Assembly: GCA_034189755.1 (NCBI GenBank)
Contig: JAXIHJ010000082.1
Coordinates: 1 to 40,105, forward strand
DNA length: 40,105 bases
Reading direction: 5' to 3'
DNA from: JAXIHJ01 sp034189755
GTDB lineage: Bacteria; Planctomycetota; Phycisphaerae; SM23-33
In this document: piece after piece, positions 6,985 through 13,732 of the stretch
How the letters are laid out: the number at the start of each line of letters is the position of its first letter
Position numbering within the stretch: position 1 is the first letter of the stretch
Made by a program: the position numbers and the translations under genes
The notes under the pieces: model-generated
Told to the model about the DNA's origin: nothing
Databases searched by the model: none
Seen by the model: only the letters and a program-made list of their open reading frames with translations

Positions 6985-7944
6985 ATGTCTCCCGGTCGAA
7001 CCTTGAAAACACGCGGGACCTTCGTCGCCGAGATAATCGCCAACGAGCGTCTTTGCGACGAGCATTTTTGCCTGCGGCTTCGCGCGGATGAGTTTCCGCC
7101 GAGCCGGGCGGGCCAGTTTGTTCAATTGCAGTGCTGCCGACCGGCGGAGCAAGGCGGCCTCGGCGAGGTGGACTGGCCTGAAGGTAAGTGGCCTAAACTT
7201 GCACAGCCGGAACTCACCCGTCGCCACCCGCTGCTGCGCAGGCCATTTAGCCTCGCCGGGCGGCGGGACGTTCAGGGCGGCGTAGAGCTGGACGTTATCT
7301 ATCGAACCATCGGAGCGGGCACGGCCCGGCTGGCCGGGCTTCAGCCGGCCGAGCGGCTGAGCGTGCTGGGGCCGCTGGGCAACGGTTTTACCCTCGGCAA
7401 CAACAAGCCCGCCGCCGTTCTGGTCGGCGGCGGCGTGGGGATACCGCCTCTGCTCTACCTGGCCGAGGCGCTCGCGTCGGCCGGCAAGGACGTAACGGCC
7501 TTTGTCGGCTCGCGCAGCGCGAACCTGCTGCCGCTGGAGCTTGTTGCGGACAAGCCGCCTGATGCCAACGGCAAGCCCGCCCTGTGCATACGGCAGTTCA
7601 GCGCCCTGGGCATCGAGGCGGCCGTTGCCACGGACGACGGGACACTGGGGGTCGAGGGTTTCGTCTCCGGCGCCTTGGCGCGATGGCTTGGCCGGAAGAC
7701 GATTTCGCCGGGCAGCCTTGTGGTCTACAGTTGCGGGCCTGAAGCGATGATGGCCGCCGTCGCGGATACCTGCATCGCCGCCGGCATAGAATGCCAACTC
7801 GCACTGGAGCGATACATGGCCTGCGGCATGGGCACATGCCAGTCGTGCGTGGTGAAAATCCGCGATGAAAGCGAACAAGGCTGGAGCTTCAAGCTTTGCT
7901 GCACCGACGGGCCTGTCTTCGACGCGAGGGACGTTCTGTGGTAA
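6985..7944 (+). CDS. pyrK: PyrK-like electron transfer subunit of dihydroorotate dehydrogenase
   Basis: PyrK-type subunits pass electrons from the PyrD flavin through a [2Fe-2S] cluster and FAD to NAD+. The 319-aa protein has the FAD-binding RPFSLAG (residues 86-92), the IGAGTARLAGL loop, LGPLGNGF, the nucleotide loop VLVGGGVGIPPLLYL (145-159), and near the C-terminus C280-x4-C285-x2-C288 with Cys305/306, the PyrK cluster pattern. It is somewhat longer than usual, partly through an insert at about 51-80. The ATG at 6985 is favoured over 6955 because its counterpart is conserved in the upstream duplicate. Residues 4-28 are repeated in that duplicate. No pyrD is present, so a related flavoprotein reductase role remains possible. 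Confidence 0.85.
   Translation: MSPGRTLKTRGTFVAEIIANERLCDEHFCLRLRADEFPPSRAGQFVQLQCCRPAEQGGLGEVDWPEGKWPKLAQPELTRRHPLLRRPFSLAGRRDVQGGVELDVIYRTIGAGTARLAGLQPAERLSVLGPLGNGFTLGNNKPAAVLVGGGVGIPPLLYLAEALASAGKDVTAFVGSRSANLLPLELVADKPPDANGKPALCIRQFSALGIEAAVATDDGTLGVEGFVSGALARWLGRKTISPGSLVVYSCGPEAMMAAVADTCIAAGIECQLALERYMACGMGTCQSCVVKIRDESEQGWSFKLCCTDGPVFDARDVLW
7006..7068 (+). repeat. 63-bp direct repeat, second copy (inside pyrK)
   Basis: Identical to 6486-6548. This copy continues into the complete pyrK gene and covers codons 8-28. Confidence 0.97.
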
Positions 7945-7960
7945 TAACGAACAGTATCGT

Positions 7961-8047
7961 CACAAAGACCACCAAGACCAAAAGAGAAAAATCTTTTTCA
8001 TGATTTTGATATTCTTGGTGATCTTCGTGATCTTTGGGGTCTTTGTG
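7961..8047. repeat. Inverted array of degenerate 9-bp units between convergent genes
   Basis: The plus strand starts CACAAAGAC-CACCAAGAC-CAAAAGAGA. The minus strand from 8047 reads CACAAAGAC-CCCAAAGAT, then CACGAAGAT-CACCAAGAA, then TATCAAAAT-CATGAAAAA, all in 9-base register. The outer ends pair perfectly over 10 bp (CACAAAGACC at 7961-7970, GGTCTTTGTG at 8038-8047), and ACCAAGA (7971-7977) pairs with TCTTGGT (8013-8019). It fills the gap between the ends of pyrK and the radical SAM gene and may end transcription in both directions. Confidence 0.8.
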
Positions 8048-9823
8048 TTACGTCTTCAGGATGTCTATCATCTTTCGATATTCCGCCAGTAGGAAATCCG
8101 TCCCGCGTTTGTCGGTGATGTGCGAGAAGCACAGCGGTTCGTCGGTCGGGATTTGGCGGTGGACGTAGAACGCCGGGTCGATGCCGGTCTGCTCGAGTGC
8201 GGCGGTCCATTTTTCGTAGTCGAAGTGCTCGTCCCACGCGTCCATCCGCGCGCCCAGTCGCCAGGCGGCCTCGATAGTCGCCGCGACGCGGCGGTCGCAG
8301 CGACACAGCAGGGCCTCCAGCAGGCTTCGCTCGATCCGGTGAAATTTGAAGTTCACGGGCGAGCGGCGTGAAAGCTCTCGCAATCGCCGGCGGACGGCGA
8401 AGAAATAATTCGGCTCGCGCATCGCGCACCAATGCATGGGCGTGTGCGGCTTGGGCACGAACCATGATACGCTTGCGTCAATCGCCCCGCGCCGGCCGTC
8501 CACTTCTTTTCGGGTGTTAGACAGTCTCAGGCAGAGCTCGAAGATGGCGTCGATGTCGGCGTCGGTTTCGCCGGGCAGGCCGGCCATGAAGTACACCTTG
8601 ACCTTCTGCCAGCCTGCTTCGTAGGCGGCACGGACGCCGGCGAGCATGTCCTGTTCGGTGATGTTCTTTCGTATAGCCCGCCGCAGCCGCTCGCTGCCCG
8701 CCTCGGCTGCGATGGTCAGCCCGCCCTTGCGAACCGTACTGGTGAGCTTGGGCAGTATGCGAAGCTGGCTGTCGGCGCGAAGCGACGGCAGCGAGATCGA
8801 GACGTGCCGGCCGGCAAATTCGGCGTTTAGACGCTCGATGAGTTCGTCCAGGTGCGGATAATCGCTTGTCGAAAGGCTCAGCAGCGATATCTCCTCGTAT
8901 CCGGTCGCCGCGACGGCTGACCGTGCTGCATTCAGGATTTCGTCCACCGTTCGGCGGCGTACCGGCAGGCGCGTATGACCGGCCTGGCAGAACCGGCAAC
9001 CGTGGGGGCAGCCTCGCATGATTTCTATGGTTACGCGCTCGTGGACGGCCTCTGAAAGCGGTACGAGCGGGCTGGCAACAACCGGCGAATCGGACATGCT
9101 CGGCAGGTGGGCGCGTTGAATTTGACGAGGCACGTCGTTTCGCAATCGCTGCATGGCCGCGAGCTTGCCGTCGCTGTGATACTGCGGCTCGTAGAAACGC
9201 GGCGCGTATGTAGCGGGTATGGTGCGTGCGGCTTCGAGTACGATTTCCTCGCGCGCGGCGTGTTGGCGTTTCATTCGCCCTACAAGCTCCGCCAGCGCAG
9301 CCAGCGGCCGCTCACCGTCACCGACGAGGAACAGGTCGATAAACGGCGCCATAGGTTCTGGGCTGTCGGCCCACGCGTCGCCGGCGATTACCAGCGGGTC
9401 CTGCTCGGTTCGCCCGGCTGCGTGCAGAGGCACGCCGGCCAAATCCAGCATCGTCAGCACGTTCGTGGCGCACATCTCGTAGGCCAGCGAGAAGCCCACA
9501 ACGTCGAAGTCGCGCACGCGGCAGCGGCTTTCCCAGCCGAACAGGTCCAGGCTGCGGCTTCGCATTACCGCCTCGGCGTCGGGAAACGGGCAATACGTCC
9601 GGTCGCATGCTACGTGCGGCATGTCGTTCAGCATGTGATATAAAAGCTGGCTTCCGAGGTGGCTGATGCCGATGTTGTAGGCGTCGGGAAAGGCCAATAC
9701 GACGCTTACTTCAGCCGATTGCACGTCGCCGCAGCGGGCGTTGGTCTCCAGGCCGATGTATTGCCCAGGCCGGCTGACCCGCGGCAAAAGTTCACTGCTG
9801 ATTGTCCGGCCGATGTTCTCCAT
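8048..9823 (-). CDS. B12-binding-like/radical SAM protein, TIGR03960 type
   Basis: The 591-aa protein matches the uncharacterised radical SAM family that elsewhere carries, or sits beside, a TIGR03936/DUF2344 domain. An N-terminal region of about 200 residues (VVLAFPDAYNIGISHLGSQ, VVGFSLAYEMCATNVL, FLVGDGE) resembles a cobalamin-binding-like module. The radical SAM cluster motif CPHGCRFC follows near residue 272, then the TIM-barrel segments EISLLSLSTSDYPHL, TIAAEAGSERLRRAI and VKVYFMAGLPGETDADI. The C-terminal part (SWFVPKPHTPMHWCAM) is also typical. The substrate is unknown. Its usual partner domain is a separate gene at 26769-27440. GGAAGG upstream supports the ATG at 9823. Confidence 0.92.
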   Translation of the reverse strand: MENIGRTISSELLPRVSRPGQYIGLETNARCGDVQSAEVSVVLAFPDAYNIGISHLGSQLLYHMLNDMPHVACDRTYCPFPDAEAVMRSRSLDLFGWESRCRVRDFDVVGFSLAYEMCATNVLTMLDLAGVPLHAAGRTEQDPLVIAGDAWADSPEPMAPFIDLFLVGDGERPLAALAELVGRMKRQHAAREEIVLEAARTIPATYAPRFYEPQYHSDGKLAAMQRLRNDVPRQIQRAHLPSMSDSPVVASPLVPLSEAVHERVTIEIMRGCPHGCRFCQAGHTRLPVRRRTVDEILNAARSAVAATGYEEISLLSLSTSDYPHLDELIERLNAEFAGRHVSISLPSLRADSQLRILPKLTSTVRKGGLTIAAEAGSERLRRAIRKNITEQDMLAGVRAAYEAGWQKVKVYFMAGLPGETDADIDAIFELCLRLSNTRKEVDGRRGAIDASVSWFVPKPHTPMHWCAMREPNYFFAVRRRLRELSRRSPVNFKFHRIERSLLEALLCRCDRRVAATIEAAWRLGARMDAWDEHFDYEKWTAALEQTGIDPAFYVHRQIPTDEPLCFSHITDKRGTDFLLAEYRKMIDILKT

Positions 9824-9864
9824 CCAATTTCGCCTTCCGGCGTGATATCATTGATGTGGTAATC

Positions 9865-9891
9865 CATGAATTGTACGAATTTCACGAAAAA
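9865..9891 (+). repeat. Three 9-bp units (CACGAATTN family)
   Basis: CATGAATTG-TACGAATTT-CACGAAAAA in tandem, the same 9-base family as at 39935-39960. It lies upstream of the radical SAM gene and borders the terminator hairpin. Confidence 0.6.
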
Positions 9892-9927
9892 ACGCGGCGA
9901 CCCTGACATGGTGGAGCCGCCGCGTTT
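9890..9927 (-). terminator. Rho-independent terminator of the secreted-protein gene
   Basis: A 10-bp perfect stem (AAACGCGGCG at 9890-9899, CGCCGCGTTT at 9918-9927) encloses an 18-base loop. Read on the minus strand it runs into six T residues. It follows the gene at 9999-11864 and separates it from the radical SAM gene downstream. Confidence 0.75.
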
Positions 9928-9953
9928 ATTTAATTCGCAATCCGCAATTCGTC

Positions 9954-9979
9954 CCGCTCGCTTCCGCTCGCGGCTAGTA
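9954..9979 (+). repeat. Short dispersed repeat, compact form
   Basis: CCGCTCGCTT (9954-9963) followed closely by TCGCGGCTAGTA (9968-9979). The same two blocks flank a longer middle at 39711-39765. Both copies are intergenic. Confidence 0.65.
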
Positions 9980-9998
9980 AATGCAAAATTCGTAATTA

Positions 9999-11864
9999 TT
10001 AAAAGTCTTCCCCGCCCTGCGTCGGCTCGCCGCCGGCGGGCATGGCGGGCTGGGGCATCATAAACATCATCGCTGCGCCCACGGCTTCCTGAATCAACTT
10101 GTTGGGCACATAGGCTACCACGCGAACGGCGTTTGCCTGTACGCCGGCGCCGATGGCGATTGGTGTCTTGGTGGTAATCTGGATCGGCAGCATCGCCTCT
10201 TCATTGTCTTGCATGACCCTGGTGCCTTTGAGGATCACATCGAAGAGGTTCCCGACGTTCAGCAGCATAATTCCCGTGGGCTTGTCGGGCATGTATTTAA
10301 GCGCCTCGGCGAGTTCTTCGCCGGCGGGTATAGTCCCGCCGCCGGCGGCGGTCTTTAGCGCCTCGGCCATGAAGGCCTGCGAGCCGCCGAACGTTACGAC
10401 TACGGCATTTTCGTCCGCGGCGGCTATAAGCAGGCGGACGCCGTCCTCGCCGAGGACCTTTTTCATTTCCGCCTTATCTTCCTCGTCCATCTCGGCCAGT
10501 TCCGGGTGGGTGATGCTGATCGCATCGACCTGCGCTTCCCCGGCGGTGTCTGCGGCCTCGATGTAGGAAATCTTCAACTGCTGTGCGTCCTCATCGTCGA
10601 CGAGGCTTTTGATAAGAGTTTCCGTTACCGCTGCGCTGTCGGCCAGCATGCCCTTGACGGTTTCGGCGTCCTTGCACTGGATGACGTAGGCCAGGCCGAA
10701 GAGGCCGCTGCCTTCCGGCGCTCCGCCGCCGACAAGCTGCGCGCCCGTAACCTGCTCGTTGAAGCCGATGGCCAGCTCCTTGATTTTCGCCTTGGTCTCT
10801 TCGGGGACCTCGGCCATCGACTCGTCAGCCAGCAGCTTATCCAGCAGCTCATCGGTCATTTCTTTTTCCTGCTCGCTGGTATTGCCGACGGCGCCGAAAG
10901 CCAGAACGTAGGGCAGGTTCGGCAGGCGGTTCAGCAGCTCTTTCGCGGTCGAGGTCTTGGCCTCGGCCATAGCCTTGGCGAAATTGCTGTCGGGCAGGAA
11001 GGTAATCGCCTCTTCAAAGACCAACCCGGTCTCGACGAACCGGCCGCCCACCGCGACTGACTGCATCTGGGCGATCATGGTTTTATAGAACGGAAAGACG
11101 CTGGCCAAGAACTTCGGCGGCCCCATCATGCCCGGGCGGGCCATCTGCTCCTGGAACTTGTCGAGCATCGTACTGTAGATCGGGGCGACGGTCTTCATAT
11201 TGACCCACGCACCGATGTCCGACCGCACCAACAGCTCCGCCTCGTCGCCGGTCAGCTCCGTGGCGGCCTTCTGTTCAGCCTGCAGGACCGCGTCGAGCGC
11301 CTTGGGAGTAGGGCTGAGGATTACGTAACCGCCGCACTTGGCGGCGAACATCTCGCCCATCCGCAGCGAGACCTTGGTATAGTTTTCGGCTTCGACGCAC
11401 GGATAGTTGCCGAAGACCTCCTTGACGCCCGTACCGGGCACGAACAGCACGAAGGGGACCTTCGGCTTTTCATCCGGCTGCGTGGCCGCCATGTCGGGCA
11501 TCATCATCTGGATCAGGTCCACGCCGAACTGCTGCGGGTCGAGCATGACGGCTGCGAACCCACCCTGGGCGTTGAAACCTTCACCGAGCATGGCTGCGCC
11601 CTTCAACATTGCCAGTACCATGCCGGGCGTTTCGTCGCTGATTCCGAGCATCGGGGCCAGGCCGATCTCTTTCAGGAACGACTCCACTTTCTCAGTGGTG
11701 GCCTGGACGTCGTTGACCACGACAAAGCCCATCGTCCCGGCCGGGATGTGGCTGATAATCGGCTCGGGCTTCGGCATCGGCATCGGCGCCGCCTCTTGCG
11801 CCAGGGCGACTGCGGCAGCCAAAGCAACAAGGACAACAGCGAAGTACGTCTGTAGTAAACGCAT
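9999..11864 (-). CDS. Large secreted protein of unknown function
   Basis: The 621-aa protein starts with a Sec signal peptide: a short basic n-region, a hydrophobic core (FAVVLVALAAAVALAQ) and probable cleavage near AQ-EA (residues 22-24). Proline/methionine-rich linkers lie at both ends (MPMPKPEP; MMFMMPQPAMPAGG). The mature part is acidic and rich in Ala, Glu and Met, with alternating strands and helices and no motif I can name. Recurring segments such as GFVVVNDVQATTEKVESFLK and VNMKTVAPIY recall planctomycete exported proteins sometimes labelled DUF3352, but I cannot confirm that. AAGGAG precedes the ATG. It has its own promoter and terminator, so it is monocistronic. No cysteine pairs or membrane anchor beyond the signal were noticed. 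Confidence 0.85.
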   Translation of the reverse strand: MRLLQTYFAVVLVALAAAVALAQEAAPMPMPKPEPIISHIPAGTMGFVVVNDVQATTEKVESFLKEIGLAPMLGISDETPGMVLAMLKGAAMLGEGFNAQGGFAAVMLDPQQFGVDLIQMMMPDMAATQPDEKPKVPFVLFVPGTGVKEVFGNYPCVEAENYTKVSLRMGEMFAAKCGGYVILSPTPKALDAVLQAEQKAATELTGDEAELLVRSDIGAWVNMKTVAPIYSTMLDKFQEQMARPGMMGPPKFLASVFPFYKTMIAQMQSVAVGGRFVETGLVFEEAITFLPDSNFAKAMAEAKTSTAKELLNRLPNLPYVLAFGAVGNTSEQEKEMTDELLDKLLADESMAEVPEETKAKIKELAIGFNEQVTGAQLVGGGAPEGSGLFGLAYVIQCKDAETVKGMLADSAAVTETLIKSLVDDEDAQQLKISYIEAADTAGEAQVDAISITHPELAEMDEEDKAEMKKVLGEDGVRLLIAAADENAVVVTFGGSQAFMAEALKTAAGGGTIPAGEELAEALKYMPDKPTGIMLLNVGNLFDVILKGTRVMQDNEEAMLPIQITTKTPIAIGAGVQANAVRVVAYVPNKLIQEAVGAAMMFMMPQPAMPAGGEPTQGGEDF

Positions 11865-11924
11865 GGCTTTCTCCTTGTAAAGGAACCTTAACTGATTGTC
11901 TCGCAGGGTAAGAACCCAGCGAAA

Positions 11925-11953
11925 ATAATATCCGCCCGCCTTGGGCGATGCAA
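11925..11953 (-). promoter_or_regulatory. Promoter of the secreted-protein gene
   Basis: Minus strand: TTGCAT (11953-11948), 17 bases, TATTAT (11930-11925). The -10 matches 5 of 6. The leader to the ATG at 11864 is about 55 bases. Confidence 0.5.
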
Positions 11954-12007
11954 CCTTGGCAGCTAAATTTTACTGAGGCGGGTCGGCGTTTAGCGGGTCG
12001 CCGGCCG

Positions 12008-12036
12008 TTGCAATCGCAGCTTCTTGTAGATACGAT
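12008..12036 (+). promoter_or_regulatory. Promoter of the PH-domain gene
   Basis: TTGCAA (12008-12013), 17 bases, TACGAT (12031-12036), about 32 bases before the ATG at 12069, which has AAGGAG as its ribosome site. It is divergent from the promoter at 11925-11953. Confidence 0.45.
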
Positions 12037-12068
12037 GCATCCGGACGCAACAGCCGCAAGGAGAAAAC

Positions 12069-12605
12069 ATGACGCCGACGGCTGAACCCGCCAGCCCGTC
12101 CGTAGCAGGCGAGACTCTCGTACCGGCCAAGCTGCTGGATGAGGACGAGATCGTTATCCTCGCCGTCAAGCCCAGCGGGTGGTTTGTGCTGCTGCAATCC
12201 CTGCCGGTGCTGGCGGTGGCGGTGGTGGTTGTCGTTGCGGCAATTCTCGCCGCCGACGTCTTCAGCATAGCCGTAGCCAAACGCACGGTGGTGTGGATAT
12301 GTGCGGCGGCGGTGTGTTTGCAACTGCTGGCGGCGGGCTGCCAGTGGCTCGGCCGGCTATACGTGCTGACAAACCGCCGCATGATGCGCATCCGAGGCGT
12401 GCTGCAGGTGGATGTTTTTCAGTGTCCGCTGAGGTGCGTCGGGCGGGCGACAGCCTCGGCGACGCGGCTGGAACGATGCATCGGCGTCGGCAGCCTGTTC
12501 TTCGGAGGCGGACAGGCCGAATTGCCAGACGTCGCCTGGATTCACGTCGCCAGGCCGGTCGAAGTTCAAGACCTGATTAACGAGACGATTCGACGCATCA
12601 GGTAA
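12069..12605 (+). CDS. Membrane-anchored bacterial PH-like domain protein
   Basis: The 178-aa protein has a short acidic N-terminus (LLDEDEIVILAVKPSGWF), two transmembrane segments (about residues 41-61 and 73-94, both rich in Val and Ala), and then the hallmark of bPH2/YdbS-type domains: YVLTNRRMMRIRGVL (from about residue 98), followed by a domain covering the rest. Function is unknown; such proteins sit in the cytoplasmic membrane with the PH-like part inside. AAGGAG lies 6 bases before the ATG. The DUF2007-like gene follows after 34 bp and is probably co-transcribed. Confidence 0.82.
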   Translation: MTPTAEPASPSVAGETLVPAKLLDEDEIVILAVKPSGWFVLLQSLPVLAVAVVVVVAAILAADVFSIAVAKRTVVWICAAAVCLQLLAAGCQWLGRLYVLTNRRMMRIRGVLQVDVFQCPLRCVGRATASATRLERCIGVGSLFFGGGQAELPDVAWIHVARPVEVQDLINETIRRIR

Positions 12606-12639
12606 CGCCGCCGAATCCGGGCGGGCGGAAACAAGCCGA

Positions 12640-13167
12640 ATGGCCGAAACCGACAAATACCGATTGGTGGTCGTCGCCGCGGCGGCTACGCTGACGGAGG
12701 CCGACGTAATCCGCGCCTCACTGGACGCGGCCGGCATCGATGCGATGATCCTCAACGAAACCACCACAAACGTCTTAAGCCATTTGAATTTTGCGATTAA
12801 TCCAGGTGGAATCCGCATCGCCGTTTCCGCTCGGGACACCGAGGCCGCACGAGAACTGCTGGCCCATCATGGGGTCCATTCGGAGGAGGCGGATGAATAC
12901 TTCACGACCCCGCAGGAAGATGCCCCCGCGCCGGACGACTACGCGCAAAAGGCATATTGGTCGGCTTTTTTCTCCTGGTGGCTGTTCCCGTTTATCATCA
13001 TTACGCTGTACTGGTTCATCAAAGCTGCCAAGGCACATCGCAGGCGCCCTGCGGAACAGCCCGGTCGATTCAAGAGACACATGCTCATAGCCTTTTTCGT
13101 GGGCATACTCCCCGCCCTTGTATGCGCTTCGGCGTGCGTCGCGTTCCTGGTGCGAACCGGCCTATAG
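12640..13167 (+). CDS. DUF2007-like membrane protein
   Basis: The 175-aa protein begins with a ferredoxin-like segment of about 75 residues (LTEADVIRASLDAAGIDAMI, then GIRIAVSARDTEAARELL) that matches the DUF2007 pattern, a putative signal-transducing or binding domain. An acidic linker with YFTTPQED follows, then two transmembrane segments: about 110-128 (FFSWWLFPFIIITLYWFI) and 150-170 (LIAFFVGILPALVCASACVA), separated by a basic loop. The N-terminal domain would be cytoplasmic. Its TAG stop forms the palindrome CTATAG with the stop of the opposing gene, so the two coding regions overlap by 6 bp. Confidence 0.82.
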   Translation: MAETDKYRLVVVAAAATLTEADVIRASLDAAGIDAMILNETTTNVLSHLNFAINPGGIRIAVSARDTEAARELLAHHGVHSEEADEYFTTPQEDAPAPDDYAQKAYWSAFFSWWLFPFIIITLYWFIKAAKAHRRRPAEQPGRFKRHMLIAFFVGILPALVCASACVAFLVRTGL

Positions 13168-13620
13168 GTGGACGGCCAGGTCTGCCGTGGCCGGGTCGAC
13201 CAGCTTGGCGTAGTCGGAGAAGACCATGAGAATCGCGTGGCGGTGGTCGCCGGCCTGGAAGGCAATCTCCCGGCACTCGGCGAGATTCTCGTCGACCAGC
13301 GTCGGCAGGCCGTACAGGTTGCCGAACGGCGGCGCGGCTCCGACCTCAACGTCCGGAAAGAGCTTGGCAAGCTCGGTTTCGTCGGCCAAGCGGACCTTCT
13401 CGGACTTCAGCACCTTCGCTACCTTGGCCATGTCCAGTTTGTAGCTCGCCGGCAGGACACACATGGCGTAGCCGTCGCCGGTATGGACGATTACCGTCTT
13501 GGCCAGTATGTTGCCGCTGACGTGTTCTTCGGCGGCGACCTCCTGGGCGGTATAAGCCGCAGGGTGCTCGTGCATTTCGAAGGCCGCCTTCTGCTTCTTT
13601 AGATAGTCTACAATATTCAT
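13162..13620 (-). CDS. YbaK/EbsC-type aminoacyl-tRNA deacylase
   Basis: The 152-aa protein is a member of the prolyl-tRNA-editing-like superfamily, which removes wrongly attached amino acids from tRNA in trans. Recognisable segments are HPAAYTAQEVAAEEHVSG, the central ILAKTVIV with the conserved Lys, VLPASYKLD, VGAAPPFGNLYGLPTLVDE and the late GDHRHAI, close to the GTHR block of relatives. Substrate specificity cannot be read from the sequence. The start MNIVDYLK at 13620 is favoured over 13692 because AGGGGA precedes it and homologues begin at this helix. It lies downstream of mnmE, separated by a terminator-like hairpin. Confidence 0.88.
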   Translation of the reverse strand: MNIVDYLKKQKAAFEMHEHPAAYTAQEVAAEEHVSGNILAKTVIVHTGDGYAMCVLPASYKLDMAKVAKVLKSEKVRLADETELAKLFPDVEVGAAPPFGNLYGLPTLVDENLAECREIAFQAGDHRHAILMVFSDYAKLVDPATADLAVHL

Positions 13621-13689
13621 AGCCGTTCCCCTTTCCGTCTGGAATTGACTGCCAGCCGAACTATCGTACATGGCGCAGGGCACAAAATT

Positions 13690-13723
13690 CAAGGCTTCTG
13701 CGGCAGTTCAAAACGAAGCCTTG
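13690..13723 (-). terminator. Terminator-like hairpin after mnmE
   Basis: Perfect 9-bp stem: GAAGCCTTG (13715-13723) with CAAGGCTTC (13690-13698), loop 16 bases. On the minus strand it is followed by AATTTTG. It lies 10 bases beyond the mnmE stop and before the YbaK-type gene. Confidence 0.55.
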
Positions 13724-13732
13724 GCGTGAAAT

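Noticed and set aside
6879..7043. Longer start of the small membrane gene at 7043
   Set aside because: The added residues are again antisense to the pyrK start and promoter. The hydrophobic protein itself begins near 6878.
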